DNA from: Adineta ricciae
Lineage: Eukaryota > Rotifera > Eurotatoria > Adinetida > Adinetidae
Reading direction: 5' to 3'
DNA: 64,000 nt
Assembly (NCBI GenBank): GCA_905250025.1
Contig: CAJNOJ010000107.1
Span: forward strand, 1 to 64,000
Made by a program: the position numbers and the translations under genes. The notes under the pieces were generated by a model, which worked only from the letters and a program-made list of their open reading frames with translations, did not search any database and was not told where the DNA came from. Shown piece by piece: positions 48,429 to 59,927 of the stretch (within the stretch, counting starts at the first letter, position 1; each line of letters begins with the position of its first letter).

Positions 48429-50913
48429 TTATTTTGTCCAACGACTCAGCCAGTCGAAAACCTCTTGATACCAAATTAATGAATTGAATGGATTTAGTGT
48501 CCAGTGATTTTCATTTGGTAAATATAACATACGACTCGGAATATTACGACGTTGTAAAGCTGTAAATGCACTGATGCCTTGCGTATCAGGCACACGATAA
48601 TCTCGACCGCCATGAATAACTAACATCGGTTGACTCCAGTTAGCTACATGATTAACTGGATTGAATTGTTCGAAAGCAGTGCTATTTTCATACGGAGTAA
48701 AACCACCAGCATCATGTTCACTAAACCATAGTTCTTCTGTTGAATAGCCCATACCCCGCATATCGAACAATCCGTCATGGCAAACAAGCGTGTTAAAACG
48801 CGTACTCATCTCTGGATGACCAGCAATCCAATTGATCATAAATCCGCCATAACTAGCGCCCAATGCAGCGGTTCGTTTATCATCGATATAAGTATATTTA
48901 TTTATAGCAGCAGTCAGACCTAATTTTAAATCTTCGAATGGTAATGTACCGTACTGACCTGTAATGCTATCGGTAAATTTTTGACCATAGGAATCCGAAC
49001 CATGAAAATTGATGGCAATAACAGCATAGCCTTTTGAGGCAAAGACCTGATAATTCCAACGGTAACTCCACGCATCGTACCAGCTACTCTGTGGACCACC
49101 ATGGATAAGAAAAGCTAATGGAGCTTTTGCACCCTGACCATTGACGGATTCTACATGCCATCCCCATACACTTTCATTGTTAGCACCTGTGAAATTAAAT
49201 GTTTCGGCGGTTTTACCCATTCGGACTTTGGCCAAGAGATTATCATTATGGTTTGTCACGGGTCGTACCGATTCAACTGATGAAAATAGATAGATATTTG
49301 GCGGGGCAGAAATTCTATCATGAACAAAAACGAACATGTCATTGTTGATCGGATGGTTATTAACATCATGAGATGACCCAGTGCTTAATATGCGTGTTGG
49401 AAGCGATGATGGAGAAGTAAAATTAGGAAATTTATAAATTACATTTCGTGCTTCTTCGCCTATTTCCAAATACAACGATTGATGATCCAATGGCCAAGCA
49501 ACTGCTTGAATACTACGATCCCAATTATCGAGTAAAGTTTTCGCTGGGCCAGTTCCTGTGAAGTCATAAGTTATCAACCTTCTTCTGAAAAAATGCAAAA
49601 CTTACCATCGTATAATTTTAGTTTGAATTGATCTGATTCATAACCAGGTACTGCTTGCGCTCGATAGACAAGAACATTTTCATCAGTTGGCGAATACGAT
49701 GGATCTGTATCAGCTGCTTTATTATCGCATGTGATACAAGCAGGTTGAGCAGTCGGCTGCGCTGAATCATAGACGAATATGTCCAAATTTGTTGACCAGG
49801 CTACTTCACTTGTTTCATCATGTTGTCGAGTGAATGCAAATTTCTTTCCACTCGCGCTAAACGACCATTGAGTCTTGCCATCACCGAATGGTCGTGTCGG
49901 AGAATCACTATCAACGTTGAAGAGAACATCGACTGGTGTATCGGTGAAATTCATGATACCATTCGCTTGCCGTTGAATTGACACAACGAACGGATGATGA
50001 CGTGGACCGAGCATATATTCATCCCAATGGCGAATAAATAATTTATCGAATTTATAGACTAAACTACCACTGGCTTTGTTGGCTGCTAACCGATCAGCTG
50101 TTTGTCGAATAGTTAAATTGGAAAAGACTTGGCAGCTGAAAGCTAGCCGAGTTCCTTGACGATTCACTAGTAAGTTATCGATATCAAGTGGATAGTCGGT
50201 AATTTGCGTTGGTTCAATAAAGTTGCCGAGTGCGGATACATCATCGGGGAGGTCCAATTGAAAAAGCTGGTTGAGACCAGATGACGCACGATTTGATAAG
50301 AAAAGAATTGTTTTCTTATCAATCCAATAGAACTGAAAGAAAAATCGAATGAAGACCGAGTGCAATGTAAGCTTTGAAATTTGTACTCACTTGTTGATCG
50401 CTAGTGCCCCAGATAGGTCGTGTCAATTGAACGGATTTATTTGTTTCTAAACTAATCCAATGCAGAGTTGTCGAAGAACCTTTCAAATCAGGCATGTGAT
50501 ATTGTCTTCGAAGATAGATCACTGCTTTGCCATCGACTGGATCAAATCGCGGCGATGAAAGACGATCCAAACGAAGGTTGTCCAATTGAGTGAAAGCATT
50601 TCCTCCGGGTAATTGGCTGTAATAATCACTATTCGATAGGTAATCACTACCATTCCAGGCTGGAGGGCCAGGTGGTGCCGGAGGACTAGGCGTATCTGGA
50701 CAATTCACTTTACGTAAAATAAGCACTAAAGCTGGTATTAAGATCACAACAACGCCCAATAGAAAGAAGGCAGCTGAAATTAGAAACTGAAAAAAAAAAT
50801 CAACGATATAGACAAAGAAGAACACATTTCGAATAACTTACTGTTTTCGATTTCGCTTTCGACATGCGCTTGTCGTCTTCTGGTAGAATATAGTTTCCAC
50901 TTCGGGACGTCAT
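48429..50913 (-). CDS. DPP5-like S9 serine peptidase, membrane-anchored, with a one-base frameshift
   Basis: Predicted dipeptidyl/oligopeptidase of family S9 (DPP5 group). Exons 50913-50842, 50786-50391 and 50332-48429, about 790 aa if the frameshift is bridged. Residues 25-45 form a membrane anchor (FLISAAFFLLGVVVILIPAL), so it is a type II membrane protein. A beta-propeller region follows, and the C-terminal hydrolase domain shows the nucleophile elbow LGASYGGFMINWIAGHP, the Asp loop HGGRDYRVPDTQG, and the catalytic His in PNENHW. At 49588-49593 a run of six A (plus strand) separates two frames: upstream ends KLYDGKFCIF, downstream resumes RRLITYDFTG. One extra base in that run restores a single frame. 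The only alternative intron would be 21 nt and out of phase. This is either a sequencing error or a recent mutation. Confidence 0.87.
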
Positions 50914-51737
50914 ATTGATGATTTATATAGGTATAAGAAAAGTAAGAATACGAAAGGGAAGAAAAAGCACTTTTATAGTCCTATGATAAGAACGAGCAAC
51001 AGAATGATCAAGCAAAAGATAATAAAAATTCGAGATGTCGTGGACTTTTAACTAACGAAAGAAGATAAAAAAAAACATTATTTATTTGACAATATCAAGA
51101 GACGATATCTTTAGACATATTCGGAATATGAATCAAAATGTCGATGGAAGGGTCTGGAGATTTTGAATCGTTCTACAAGAGAAATTAAAGAACAACAAAG
51201 TCAATTTCGTAGATTTTCAGTCTGAAAAACTTCGAAGTATCCGAATCTACTTCAATGAATGAGTATTAATCCGATTGAAGAGCGTTGATTTTTTTTTGTT
51301 TCATCTTAAAGCACATATCTATACTTGTCGGAGGAAAAGGCCATGTTACAAGCATCAAAACGAAAATGTTTTAAGAGATTAGCTGATAAAATGTCTTGTT
51401 CATGTCATTGAATTGATATATAAAGTTTGAAAGATTCATAACACATTTCTATTTCAAAAGAGAATTCTTTTTTGTTCAGTTTTTCGCATTAAAGACAACA
51501 CCCATCTGATTGATTCAGCGAGGAATAAGTAATAGCATTCGTCTGTTTTGGATGCATATTAACCACTGAATGAGATTCACACTTAGAAAATCTTTTCTAA
51601 CAAAAAATTGATTGTATTTTCACATTTCATATATAAAAAACGAAATATAGTATTTAGCGAACAGATTTTTCTCATTACTGACGACATGTGAGAATCACTA
51701 GCGGGAATATCCGTATCATTGCTGATGAATATTGAGT
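50914..51737. other. Intergenic region
   Basis: About 0.8 kb between the peptidase start and the GPCR stop. AT-rich; no gene or repeat recognised. Confidence 0.4.
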
Positions 51738-52679
51738 CTACACCATTGTTTCTAATTTTCTACAATTGAATGATTTTGCTAATAGAACATGGAGATGTGG
51801 TGCATAATACGTATGAACGACTGTCATTCCGGTAAATGAAGAGATAAACGTTAACCATGTTATATGATTCGCCCACCAACCAATATAACCGAATAGATGA
51901 TAGACAATCGGTGTGCTACATGCAGGTGTACCAAATAGAATAATAAAAACAACTAACCAAAGAATACGTCTGATGACAATAAAATCACGTTTGATTCGCT
52001 TTTTCTGTCGCATGGTGAATTTCGATAGATTCCGACGAATAAACGATACAGTACAGACGTAGATAATAATAGTTAAGATCACAGGCGGTAACCATACACA
52101 GGATGCTCCTATCAAGATACCACGCCAGTTGGTGAGGTAAACTTGGCAATGGTAATCTTCATAATCATAATGACCAGGTAAGAGAACAGGCAATTGTAAA
52201 AGTGCACCGAGATGAATTTCGACTACAATACCAAACATATATAAATAAATATTCCGATAGAAAAACGGACGATGATGGTAGACAATACGAAACAGTCGAT
52301 GAAGTGCTTGAAGAGTGTTTGAGTACAAAGCAGATATCAATGCTATCGTTGAGACATAGATCTTCAAACGACATCGGAGTGTATTATCATGCAAATCTGT
52401 TCTGTCCGGATTCATATGTCCCAAAAGCATGGAGATGAACATATTCAAAGTAAAACATGCAAATATCAAAACATTCATGAACATATTTAAACTGAGAAGA
52501 AACAAAACTCGCTCTTTTGGTTTAATCAATTGACGACGAGCAAAAATTAATAATATCATAAAAGTCATTTTGCATATAGCGATGATACTGATGCCAATAC
52601 CCAACCAATCGAGAATAACTGGTTTTAGAAATGAATTACTAAAAGAAAGTGTCGTTGTACTTGCATTGTTATTGTTCAT
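51738..52679 (-). CDS. Orphan seven-transmembrane receptor (rhodopsin-like GPCR), intronless
   Basis: Single-exon ORF of 313 aa from the ATG at 52679 (frame extends slightly upstream without another ATG). It has Asn-rich glycosylation-prone N-terminus (MNNNNASTTTLSF), then seven hydrophobic helices, a conserved Cys after TM2 (LRCRLKIYVS) and one in the second extracellular loop (YHCQVYL). After TM3 it has HRLFRIVYHH in place of DRY. The third intracellular loop is very basic (FTMRQKKRIKRDF). The late TM7-like segment lacks a classical NPxxY. This pattern is typical of the large set of divergent rotifer orphan receptors. Ligand unknown. Confidence 0.8.
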   Translation of the reverse strand: MNNNNASTTTLSFSNSFLKPVILDWLGIGISIIAICKMTFMILLIFARRQLIKPKERVLFLLSLNMFMNVLIFACFTLNMFISMLLGHMNPDRTDLHDNTLRCRLKIYVSTIALISALYSNTLQALHRLFRIVYHHRPFFYRNIYLYMFGIVVEIHLGALLQLPVLLPGHYDYEDYHCQVYLTNWRGILIGASCVWLPPVILTIIIYVCTVSFIRRNLSKFTMRQKKRIKRDFIVIRRILWLVVFIILFGTPACSTPIVYHLFGYIGWWANHITWLTFISSFTGMTVVHTYYAPHLHVLLAKSFNCRKLETMV

Positions 52680-54675
52680 GACAAAACTTTGCAAAAAGAA
52701 AGTATCTGTGTTCTTTCTGAAAAGAAAAATGCACTCTACATTGTAAGAAATCTAGTTAATAAACGAAAGACACCACTGTCAGTAGATCAAGTGTATTAAT
52801 TATTTTATTATATAAATTCAAAAGCCTATTTGTAATTAGGAAAGATGAAGAGTATGTCTGGATTATAAATGACGCCCTTTCTTCAATGACACGTCATAAA
52901 GCAGAACCTAGATCCGATGGTTAAATACTTCTCAGTACGTCATCACTTCTAATTTCTAAGCAAGCATGTATTGAAATATGTAATTATCATTTATTTCAGG
53001 TTTAACTAATTTATTCGTGAATGTCAAACTCACAGCGGGTCAGCGAGGTAACCATTGACTGTTCTATTTCGACCAATCGTAAGGTAACTCACAGCAACGT
53101 TGTATCTCCCGTGGTGTATGAAATGTTGAAGCGTCTTTATACTTAAAGCTTCTTCTGTGTAAAACCCTTTTACTGCAATGAATTTGTGTGACACATATTG
53201 TTAGGCGAGACTCCTGATATTTCTCATTTAGTTAAACTAGTAGAGAATATTAATCCGTCCGGAAAGCCATGTCTTCACGTACAAGTCGTAGGAATAGTAA
53301 AACAGAAGAATAGGCCAACATAATCTAAGTATATCACCGTTAAGGCTAACTACAATTTCAAAAAAAAAACAGCGAAGATTTTCATAAGTCTGCCCACAGG
53401 GAATCCTGTCGAGTTTATTTAGTTTACGACTTATGTTATCTAATATGAAACTTCTCGTAACTATACCATTCTAATCCGTTCTTTGTTGTCATCTTTCTGA
53501 ATCTGTAACTGATACATTCATTTATTTAACTACCAAGCATGCCTTAGATTGAGAAATGCATGACTACTGCGTCTAGCAAAAACAGCTGTGATATAACGGT
53601 ATAAATAGTTGAATATATTAATTTAATTCAGGATGTCGGGAAAAAGACGTCTGAGAGAGAAAGAAAGACGATGATGCTTGGTTGAGAATCATTCTTAAGA
53701 AAAAGGATTTTACACGTATGTTTAAAAGATTATCAAGTTAGTTCAGTTGTAAGTAATCTATTTGTATGGCACGCATGATATAAAATAGTTACACTATCCT
53801 GTAGGACACGGCTTAAACGCACTGATTATGTCTTTTTTTCTGTATCTTCAATCGTCCGAGAAGAAAATATTTTAAAAAGTACTGAAAATTTTATGTTCCT
53901 TATTTTGTTGATATATTTGCTAGTTCTCAGAAAAGGAAATAGAAGCGTGAAGTGTGTCAGAAGTGCATTGAGTTTATAGAGGCGGAAACAAACGACAGTC
54001 GTAATTCATAAAAGAATTCTTTCATAGTTCAGCTCCTTTGTGATTTGTCGTTTTTTCTAATGGATCACGTAAAAGGAGAATAGCGAACAGAGAAAAAACA
54101 CGAAGTAGGTAAATAAGTGTAAGCTTGTCTAAATTTAATTAGGAGGCTTAAAATTTCAAAACAATAGCGAGAATGCTGTTGAAGGAGAGAAACAACATTT
54201 ACATTCACAGTCGTTCTCGATAGTGTTCGCTAATTTTGACAGAGTTTTTCAATTACTAGATTCTGTTATAACTAATACAAACATGTTATCTTATATTATG
54301 TATTCCGAACCTCATTTCTCCACTGTTGCCATGTTCCTGCTGATGGCGGCTGAGACTGTCTTTATTAGTTCAGAATTCGATACTAATGAAAAAGAATATT
54401 CGATCTATTTGGGTATCTCTCTTTTGGAAATAGTCTGTTTGGAAAGAATGAAGTACATTCTTTAGAAAATAACGGTATAGAACGTGTCAAGAAACTCCTA
54501 TTTTGTGTAATCATAACCAATACGTTGTTATCTAAGACAAAGATAATATATATTCAGGTGCAACTAACGTGTGATATAATCAATGCGCCGAGTGCGAATA
54601 GATACCTGTCATTTGTTTATTTTCTTACCATAAAGTAGTCTGTTTCGAGAATTTGCGTTGTCAATAGATTTCATA
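52680..54675. other. Intergenic region without a recognised gene
   Basis: About 2 kb of AT-rich sequence. An 80-codon ORF at 54223-54465 has no motif, homology feel or splice context. Nothing else seen. Confidence 0.4.
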
Positions 54676-55589
54676 ATGAAACCGACTAAGAGTCCAGGTG
54701 TAAATATTCTCAATCGTATATTTTGGCTTATCTTAAACTTACTTTTCGGTGGTTTTACTGCACTCACTCTGTTGATTTGGGTTAGTTGTGATATGGAAAT
54801 GCCTACATTCTTCTTTCCTCTTCTAACGTCATCTCCATTCCTACAGTCGGTCTTTCATTTACGATGGTTTGATCTGCAACTGACATTATTCCATAAAATT
54901 CTATTCAATGTCTGTTTATTCGGTCTGTTCGGTTTCGTTCACACATTTTTCGCTCGAGACGATGTTCAACGTTATTTTATTACTAAATTCTTGTTTCCGT
55001 CAATTGGATTAAGAACGTTTTATCTGATTCTAACAAATCTAACCGCATGGATAATGATGGGATTCTGGCAGCACACATCGATTCAACTATGGGATTTTCT
55101 AAGCAATCCTATATTTGAAATTGAGTACAGAAAACATAAAATATTGTTAACATTATTCTCCATAATCAATCTCCCAGGTACGAAGCGTTTATCCAAAATG
55201 ATCTGTTTGTATGAATTTTCTTTCCCTTAGGTATGCTGGTAATTAAACAATTCAGCATATTGCAATTCTTTGGCGTCAAGCAAATTTTTCAGCCTTCCAG
55301 CTGTCTGATGAATTTCCGAACCACAGGAATGAATAAATTAGTCACCGATGGCATGTTTCATTATTGTCGTCATCCGATGTACTTGTTCTTGTTAGTTGGT
55401 TATATTCTTTCGCCATGTGTTTCGTTAGACAAGTTTTTATTTATTATCTATGCCATTGGTTATCTCTACATCGCCATTCCAATCGAAGAAAAGAAGTTAG
55501 AAGTTATTTTTGGACCAGCGTATATCGCATATAAAAAATGTGTACCAGCTGTGTTACCAAGATTTGAGAAGAAAAACAAACTTGTTTAG
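54676..55589 (+). CDS. NnrU/isoprenylcysteine-methyltransferase-like membrane protein (MddA-like)
   Basis: Two exons, 54676-55177 and 55231-55589, give 287 codons (286 aa) with several membrane helices. The C-terminus carries the SAM-binding signature shared by ICMT, PEMT, NnrU and methanethiol S-methyltransferase (MddA): CRHPMYLFLLVGYILSPCVS and, near the end, EEKKLEVIFGPAYIAYKKCV followed by PAVLPRF. The N-terminal half (GLFGFVHTFFARDDVQRYF, LRTFYLILTNLTAWIMMGFW) resembles NnrU/MddA proteins rather than ICMT. So a small-molecule S- or O-methyltransferase is more likely than protein carboxyl methylation; substrate is inference. Bacterial-type family with one short intron in phase: candidate horizontally acquired gene that gained an intron. 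Confidence 0.78.
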
Positions 55590-55766
55590 GATATTCGCGT
55601 GTTGTGAGAATTTTACGAAATATAATTCATTTGTTCTGTTCTCTATTTGTCTACCTTGCTAAAGAAAACTTGATGTCAACAGCTTCGTCTCGGAAGTCAC
55701 ATGTGTTTGTTTGTTTGTGTGAATAGGTAACAGATTTTGCTATTAAAATTCGGAAGTGAAATTAAA

Positions 55767-58216
55767 ATGAAACGATTATTCGAAGATGACACAGCACCAT
55801 CCGAGATGCCAAAATTTGTTAGAATTGATGACATCACTCAGGTTGTAAACACCGAAAACATCGAAGATTTCACAAATATTCATTTGAAGCCTTTCGAAAC
55901 AAGTTCGACTTGGTCGGATCAATATCTTTCGTCTCTAAACATTCATCGTCGTCCTTTTAACTTTCAAATCGAACTCGTTCAATCAGCTATCCAAAGTGGT
56001 AATTCGATCATTTGTCTAAGAACTGGTGCAGGAAAAACTTACACATGTGCTTTGCTGATCAAATATTATTATTTGAAGAAAAAGCAGGAGCATCCCGATG
56101 AACACTTTTCAACGTTTTTCTTCGTTCCGAATCGTTCCATTCGCGAACAGCAAGTAGAAGCGATACGAAGCGTCGGTGATCTTCAAGTTATCGGCTGTGA
56201 TGATGATTCAACTGCTGATGCATTCGCCGCATTCTACAACGTTGTGGTGTGTACACCGCAGAAATTTCTCAATTGTCTCATGGATAAAACCGTTCATTTC
56301 AATGAAATTGACCTGATTGTATTTGATGAATGCCACCATTGTATCGGTCGACATCCATATTCGCAAGTCATGGAACAGTATCTAGTTTATCATTCATCAG
56401 AAGAAAAACGTCCGAGAATTCTCGGTCTCACCGCATCTTGCGGGACAAAATTGACCAATCCAAAAGCGATTATAGACGAACTGGCACAGGGAAAAAACAA
56501 TCCGTTGGGGAAACTGTATGAGTTATGTGCAACATTGAATTGTTATGATGTTGTTACGGTTGTCATCAGTGAACATCAAAAAGAATTAGATTCAACGATT
56601 CCTCAACCAACTCAAAATCAAATTCTCACTGTCCAACAGAATTCCTTCGAACTATACTTAGAGTCGTTAAAGAACAAATTCTGTTCGTTATTACAGTACA
56701 TTGGTAGCCGTTGTTCTCCAGAAATTTCAGCGTATCTGAATGAGCAGCAATTAATAGAAGAAAAGATCGAAGCAGAAAAGAAAAATAACTTTACGAATAT
56801 CGTCTTAGTTAAGTACATGATCATGTTTGTCAAACGATTCGATGCACTGAGTGATTTACCACTCAAAGCGGTTATGATGGATATAAAAAAGAAATTAGAT
56901 TCGTTCTATAGGTAATCTTTTCACATCGTCGAGTTCGATTTACATAACTGTTTGTTATTTAGTAAAAAGGAAACACCAATGCCAGTCGAAAGTGATGTAT
57001 ATAACTATTGTTTAAACACCATCGGTAATATTAATGAAGAAATAAAACATGGAGAGTACTATTCAACAAATCCTAAGCTCGATTTTCTTACCGACCAGTT
57101 GAAAGAGCAAATTAAGAAGCGGAATGCAAATGCGCGCGGTAATCTCTTCTTTTGCAATTCTTATGCGTAAATGCGTCAATTCGCTTTAGGGTTAATATTA
57201 GTCTCGCGTACATTGTATGCAAAACTTATCTTAGATTATTTGAAAGAACGGCAAGATATTCAAGTAAGTAAAGATTCGATTTTGAATTAGCTAAGAGAGA
57301 AGTGTACTATAGAATATGATAAAACCGTGTTGGCTTGTTGGTCAAAGCGGCGTTGATTATCAGAATAGTCTTAGTGAACAAGACAGAACATTGAAGGAAT
57401 TCCGTCAAGGATTAGCCAATGTGATGATCGCAACAGATATTGTACAAGAAGGTTTGGATGTTGCCGAATGTTCATTCATGATGCGATATGAGTTCGTGTC
57501 GGGTGTCATCGGAACAGTTCAATCAAGAGGACGTGCGCGAGCAGATAAAAGTGCCTGTTTTCTAATTGTTGGTTTCAGTTCGATTAATCATACAAAAGAA
57601 ATAACAAATCGAATGAGAGAAAAAGAAATGTTAGCAGCACTGAATCGTTGGAGAGAAGTACCACGTGATAAATCGAACCAAGATATTCAACGAGTACAAG
57701 TGAGTTAGATCGTTCTTTTCCCGGTGGTTTTTACTTTTCAAAATATGAATACTTTAGAATATCGTCATCCAAGAATGGCAAGATCAAGCGAAAAATGCCG
57801 AATTTCTTCGTAACAGTTTGATCGATTCGACGGCAATGGATGGTAAAGTTTCATGCCGATCTTGCAATTCGTATTTAGGAAATATTTCATGGTTGAGAAA
57901 ACTTGGTATGAATCATTTCATTCCCGAACGACAACTTGTTACGCAAGTTGAAATCGAACGATTTGAAAAACCTGAAATTCACAAAGAGATACAAGTGACT
58001 GGTAAAGTCATATGTGGAAATCAGCAGTGTCGAGAAGACTTAGGTGGTACCCAACAGATCTCCAATCGAACTGATCTCAAAGAAATGTGCACATTGAAAT
58101 GTAAACAGTTGAAATTTTCTTACAAAGACAACAAAGGCGAAGAGAGAACTTATACTTTTAAAAAATGGAGTGATATAACGTTTAAAATAGTTGAAATCGA
58201 ACCTACGCAACGATGA
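55767..58216 (+). CDS. RIG-I-like receptor helicase lacking CARDs
   Basis: Predicted cytosolic dsRNA sensor or antiviral helicase. Exons 55767-56911, 56963-57138, 57190-57263, 57313-57699 and 57758-58216 give 747 codons (746 aa). Helicase motifs: Walker A CLRTGAGKT (about 86-92), motif II FDECHH (about 185), motif III LTAS; a helicase insertion region; then the second RecA domain with LILVSRTLYAKLIL, VMIATDIVQEGLDVAEC and QSRGRARAD (motif VI). The C-terminal zinc-binding regulatory domain of RIG-I/MDA5/LGP2 is present: CRSC (about 627) and CGNQQC (about 680). There are no CARDs, and only about 50 residues precede the helicase, so the architecture is LGP2-like; Dicer-type RNase III or PAZ domains are absent. 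It lies tail to tail with the ART-TPR gene, 13 nt between stops. Confidence 0.92.
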
Positions 58217-58229
58217 TTTGATTAGTTTT

Positions 58230-59927
58230 TCATGCAAGTAGTTGTTTCGTTTTATCAATGGAGTTTTTCAAATTATCAATAAACGAATGATCCACCTGCT
58301 GTTTGCTTTGATTGTTGACCAATTGAATACTTCTCTCATAGTGTTGCAATGCTTGTGCGTAATTTTGGTTATTGAAACAACTGTCGCCCATTAATTTGTA
58401 AATCGGCGCCAGATCGGGGTGATCTGGCGTCATATAATCTAAACTTGTTTTCAGCGATGTTTCGTAATGTGCAAGTGCTTTCAAATGTTCGCCCTTGAAT
58501 GTAAAAATCACTCCAAGGCCATTATGTAAACGTGCAAGACGACGCGGTTGACCGTACACGGACGGATCACTCAATAAATCAAGATAGAATCGTTCAGCAC
58601 GGTCGCATGCACCCATTTCAATGAGTAGTTTGCCCAAGTAGGAAAGCGGATTCGTTTCTACATCGTTACTTCGTAGAGGTTCGGTCAATCGACAGAAATA
58701 CTGATCACTATCATCAACAAACGTCAATCGAACGATCCATATATTCATCGACTGATCGAGAGTTTCTTCAACGATTGATTTAATACGAAAGACAGTACCC
58801 ATAGTAAAACAGATCGTTTCATCTTCAGGTTCGATGATTGAGTTTGAATTATTCAGTACAGCACATACATTTCCCGCACTACGGTCGGTTGCCTCGAAGT
58901 ATATTTCAAAAAGTACAGCAATCATTTTCGGATGTGCCATCACCCGGTGTCGGAGAAAGTCGACCGCTTTTTCCCTATGAATCGTCGCGGTAATAAAATT
59001 CGAAAATGACAGAAGTCCATCACAATTCTTCTTTATCAACGTATCGAATTCAGCATTCGACAGGGATTTACTACGATACACAGCAATATTATTTTTCAGT
59101 ACTGCCGGTATATTCTCATGTAAAAGAGTAAGTTGAGTATGAATATGTTTGATTATAAATCCCATTTTGTAGATAACATCTATTTCGTAGGTACGTAAAA
59201 CGCGGTGAAGCATGCGGGAAACAAAACTTGGCTTTGTCATCCATAAGAGGACACTTTTTGGCCGGTAATTCTTATCGAAATCATCGATATCATTCATCTG
59301 CTCGTTCATTTGCTCATAATGGGTACGACAGAAATCGACAAACACGCTTTTATGATTATTTTCGAACTTAATGCGAACTGCGATTTGTTTGACCAATTGG
59401 GTACATAAAAACATAGCCACTTGTTTTCGAGAAGTTGAATCTGGACTAATCTGTTGTGCTTCGGCTGGAACAACAATAATGTTCAAAAGATCCAGTGAAC
59501 AAAGTTTCACATCTCGTTCAAGTTGTTCGCAGAGTTTATCGATATTTGAGAAGTTCTTCTTTTGTATATTCTCATCATCAGTACCTATCATATGCGACGG
59601 CGATCCGTAGAAAGCATAGATCCTCTCCAACTGCGATAGATAATAAACACTTCGAATGGCTGGATCCATTTCCGGTGTGATGATCAGAAATATTTTTTCT
59701 TCTGTTATACTTTCGATAAATTTCATACATTTATTCGCGTCGGAAAAGATTTTTATGGTGCAGATAATCTGACGTAAGTTCTTGGCGATATTCTTGATCA
59801 TTGCTGACGTTGATGCATTGACAAGGCAAATGAGAATATGATTTTCGATAGGACGTAGTTCACGTGAATTTTCCATAGAAGAAACTTGTTCAATTGTTGA
59901 TACGCTCTTCGTCTCCGAACAGCCCAT
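58230..59927 (-). CDS. ADP-ribosyltransferase-TPR fusion protein, intronless
   Basis: Single-exon ORF, 565 aa. The start (MGCSETKS) fits N-myristoylation plus palmitoylation. The N-terminal 250 residues have no family I can name. An ART-fold domain follows at about 265-405: Arg in NNIAVYRSKSLSNAEF, the Ser motif in GLLSFSNFITAT, and the Glu motif in EPEDETICFTMGTVFRIKSI, an R-S-E arrangement with changed flanks. C-terminal tetratricopeptide repeats run about 430-550 (LARLHNGLGVIFTFKGEHLK, LAPIYKLMGDSCFNNQNYAQ). Such ART-plus-TPR proteins are, to my knowledge, abundant in rotifers. Likely a membrane-tethered ADP-ribosyltransferase; target unknown. No other alternative fits the ART pattern as well. 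Confidence 0.85.
   Translation of the reverse strand: MGCSETKSVSTIEQVSSMENSRELRPIENHILICLVNASTSAMIKNIAKNLRQIICTIKIFSDANKCMKFIESITEEKIFLIITPEMDPAIRSVYYLSQLERIYAFYGSPSHMIGTDDENIQKKNFSNIDKLCEQLERDVKLCSLDLLNIIVVPAEAQQISPDSTSRKQVAMFLCTQLVKQIAVRIKFENNHKSVFVDFCRTHYEQMNEQMNDIDDFDKNYRPKSVLLWMTKPSFVSRMLHRVLRTYEIDVIYKMGFIIKHIHTQLTLLHENIPAVLKNNIAVYRSKSLSNAEFDTLIKKNCDGLLSFSNFITATIHREKAVDFLRHRVMAHPKMIAVLFEIYFEATDRSAGNVCAVLNNSNSIIEPEDETICFTMGTVFRIKSIVEETLDQSMNIWIVRLTFVDDSDQYFCRLTEPLRSNDVETNPLSYLGKLLIEMGACDRAERFYLDLLSDPSVYGQPRRLARLHNGLGVIFTFKGEHLKALAHYETSLKTSLDYMTPDHPDLAPIYKLMGDSCFNNQNYAQALQHYERSIQLVNNQSKQQVDHSFIDNLKNSIDKTKQLLA

Noticed and set aside
49588-49608. A 21-nt intron joining the two frames of the DPP5-like gene
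   Set aside because: Far shorter than every other intron here and the phases on each side do not match; a one-base frameshift explains it better.
54223-54465. 80-codon ORF in the intergenic region before the methyltransferase
   Set aside because: No motif, no splice context and ordinary AT-rich composition; length is within chance expectation.
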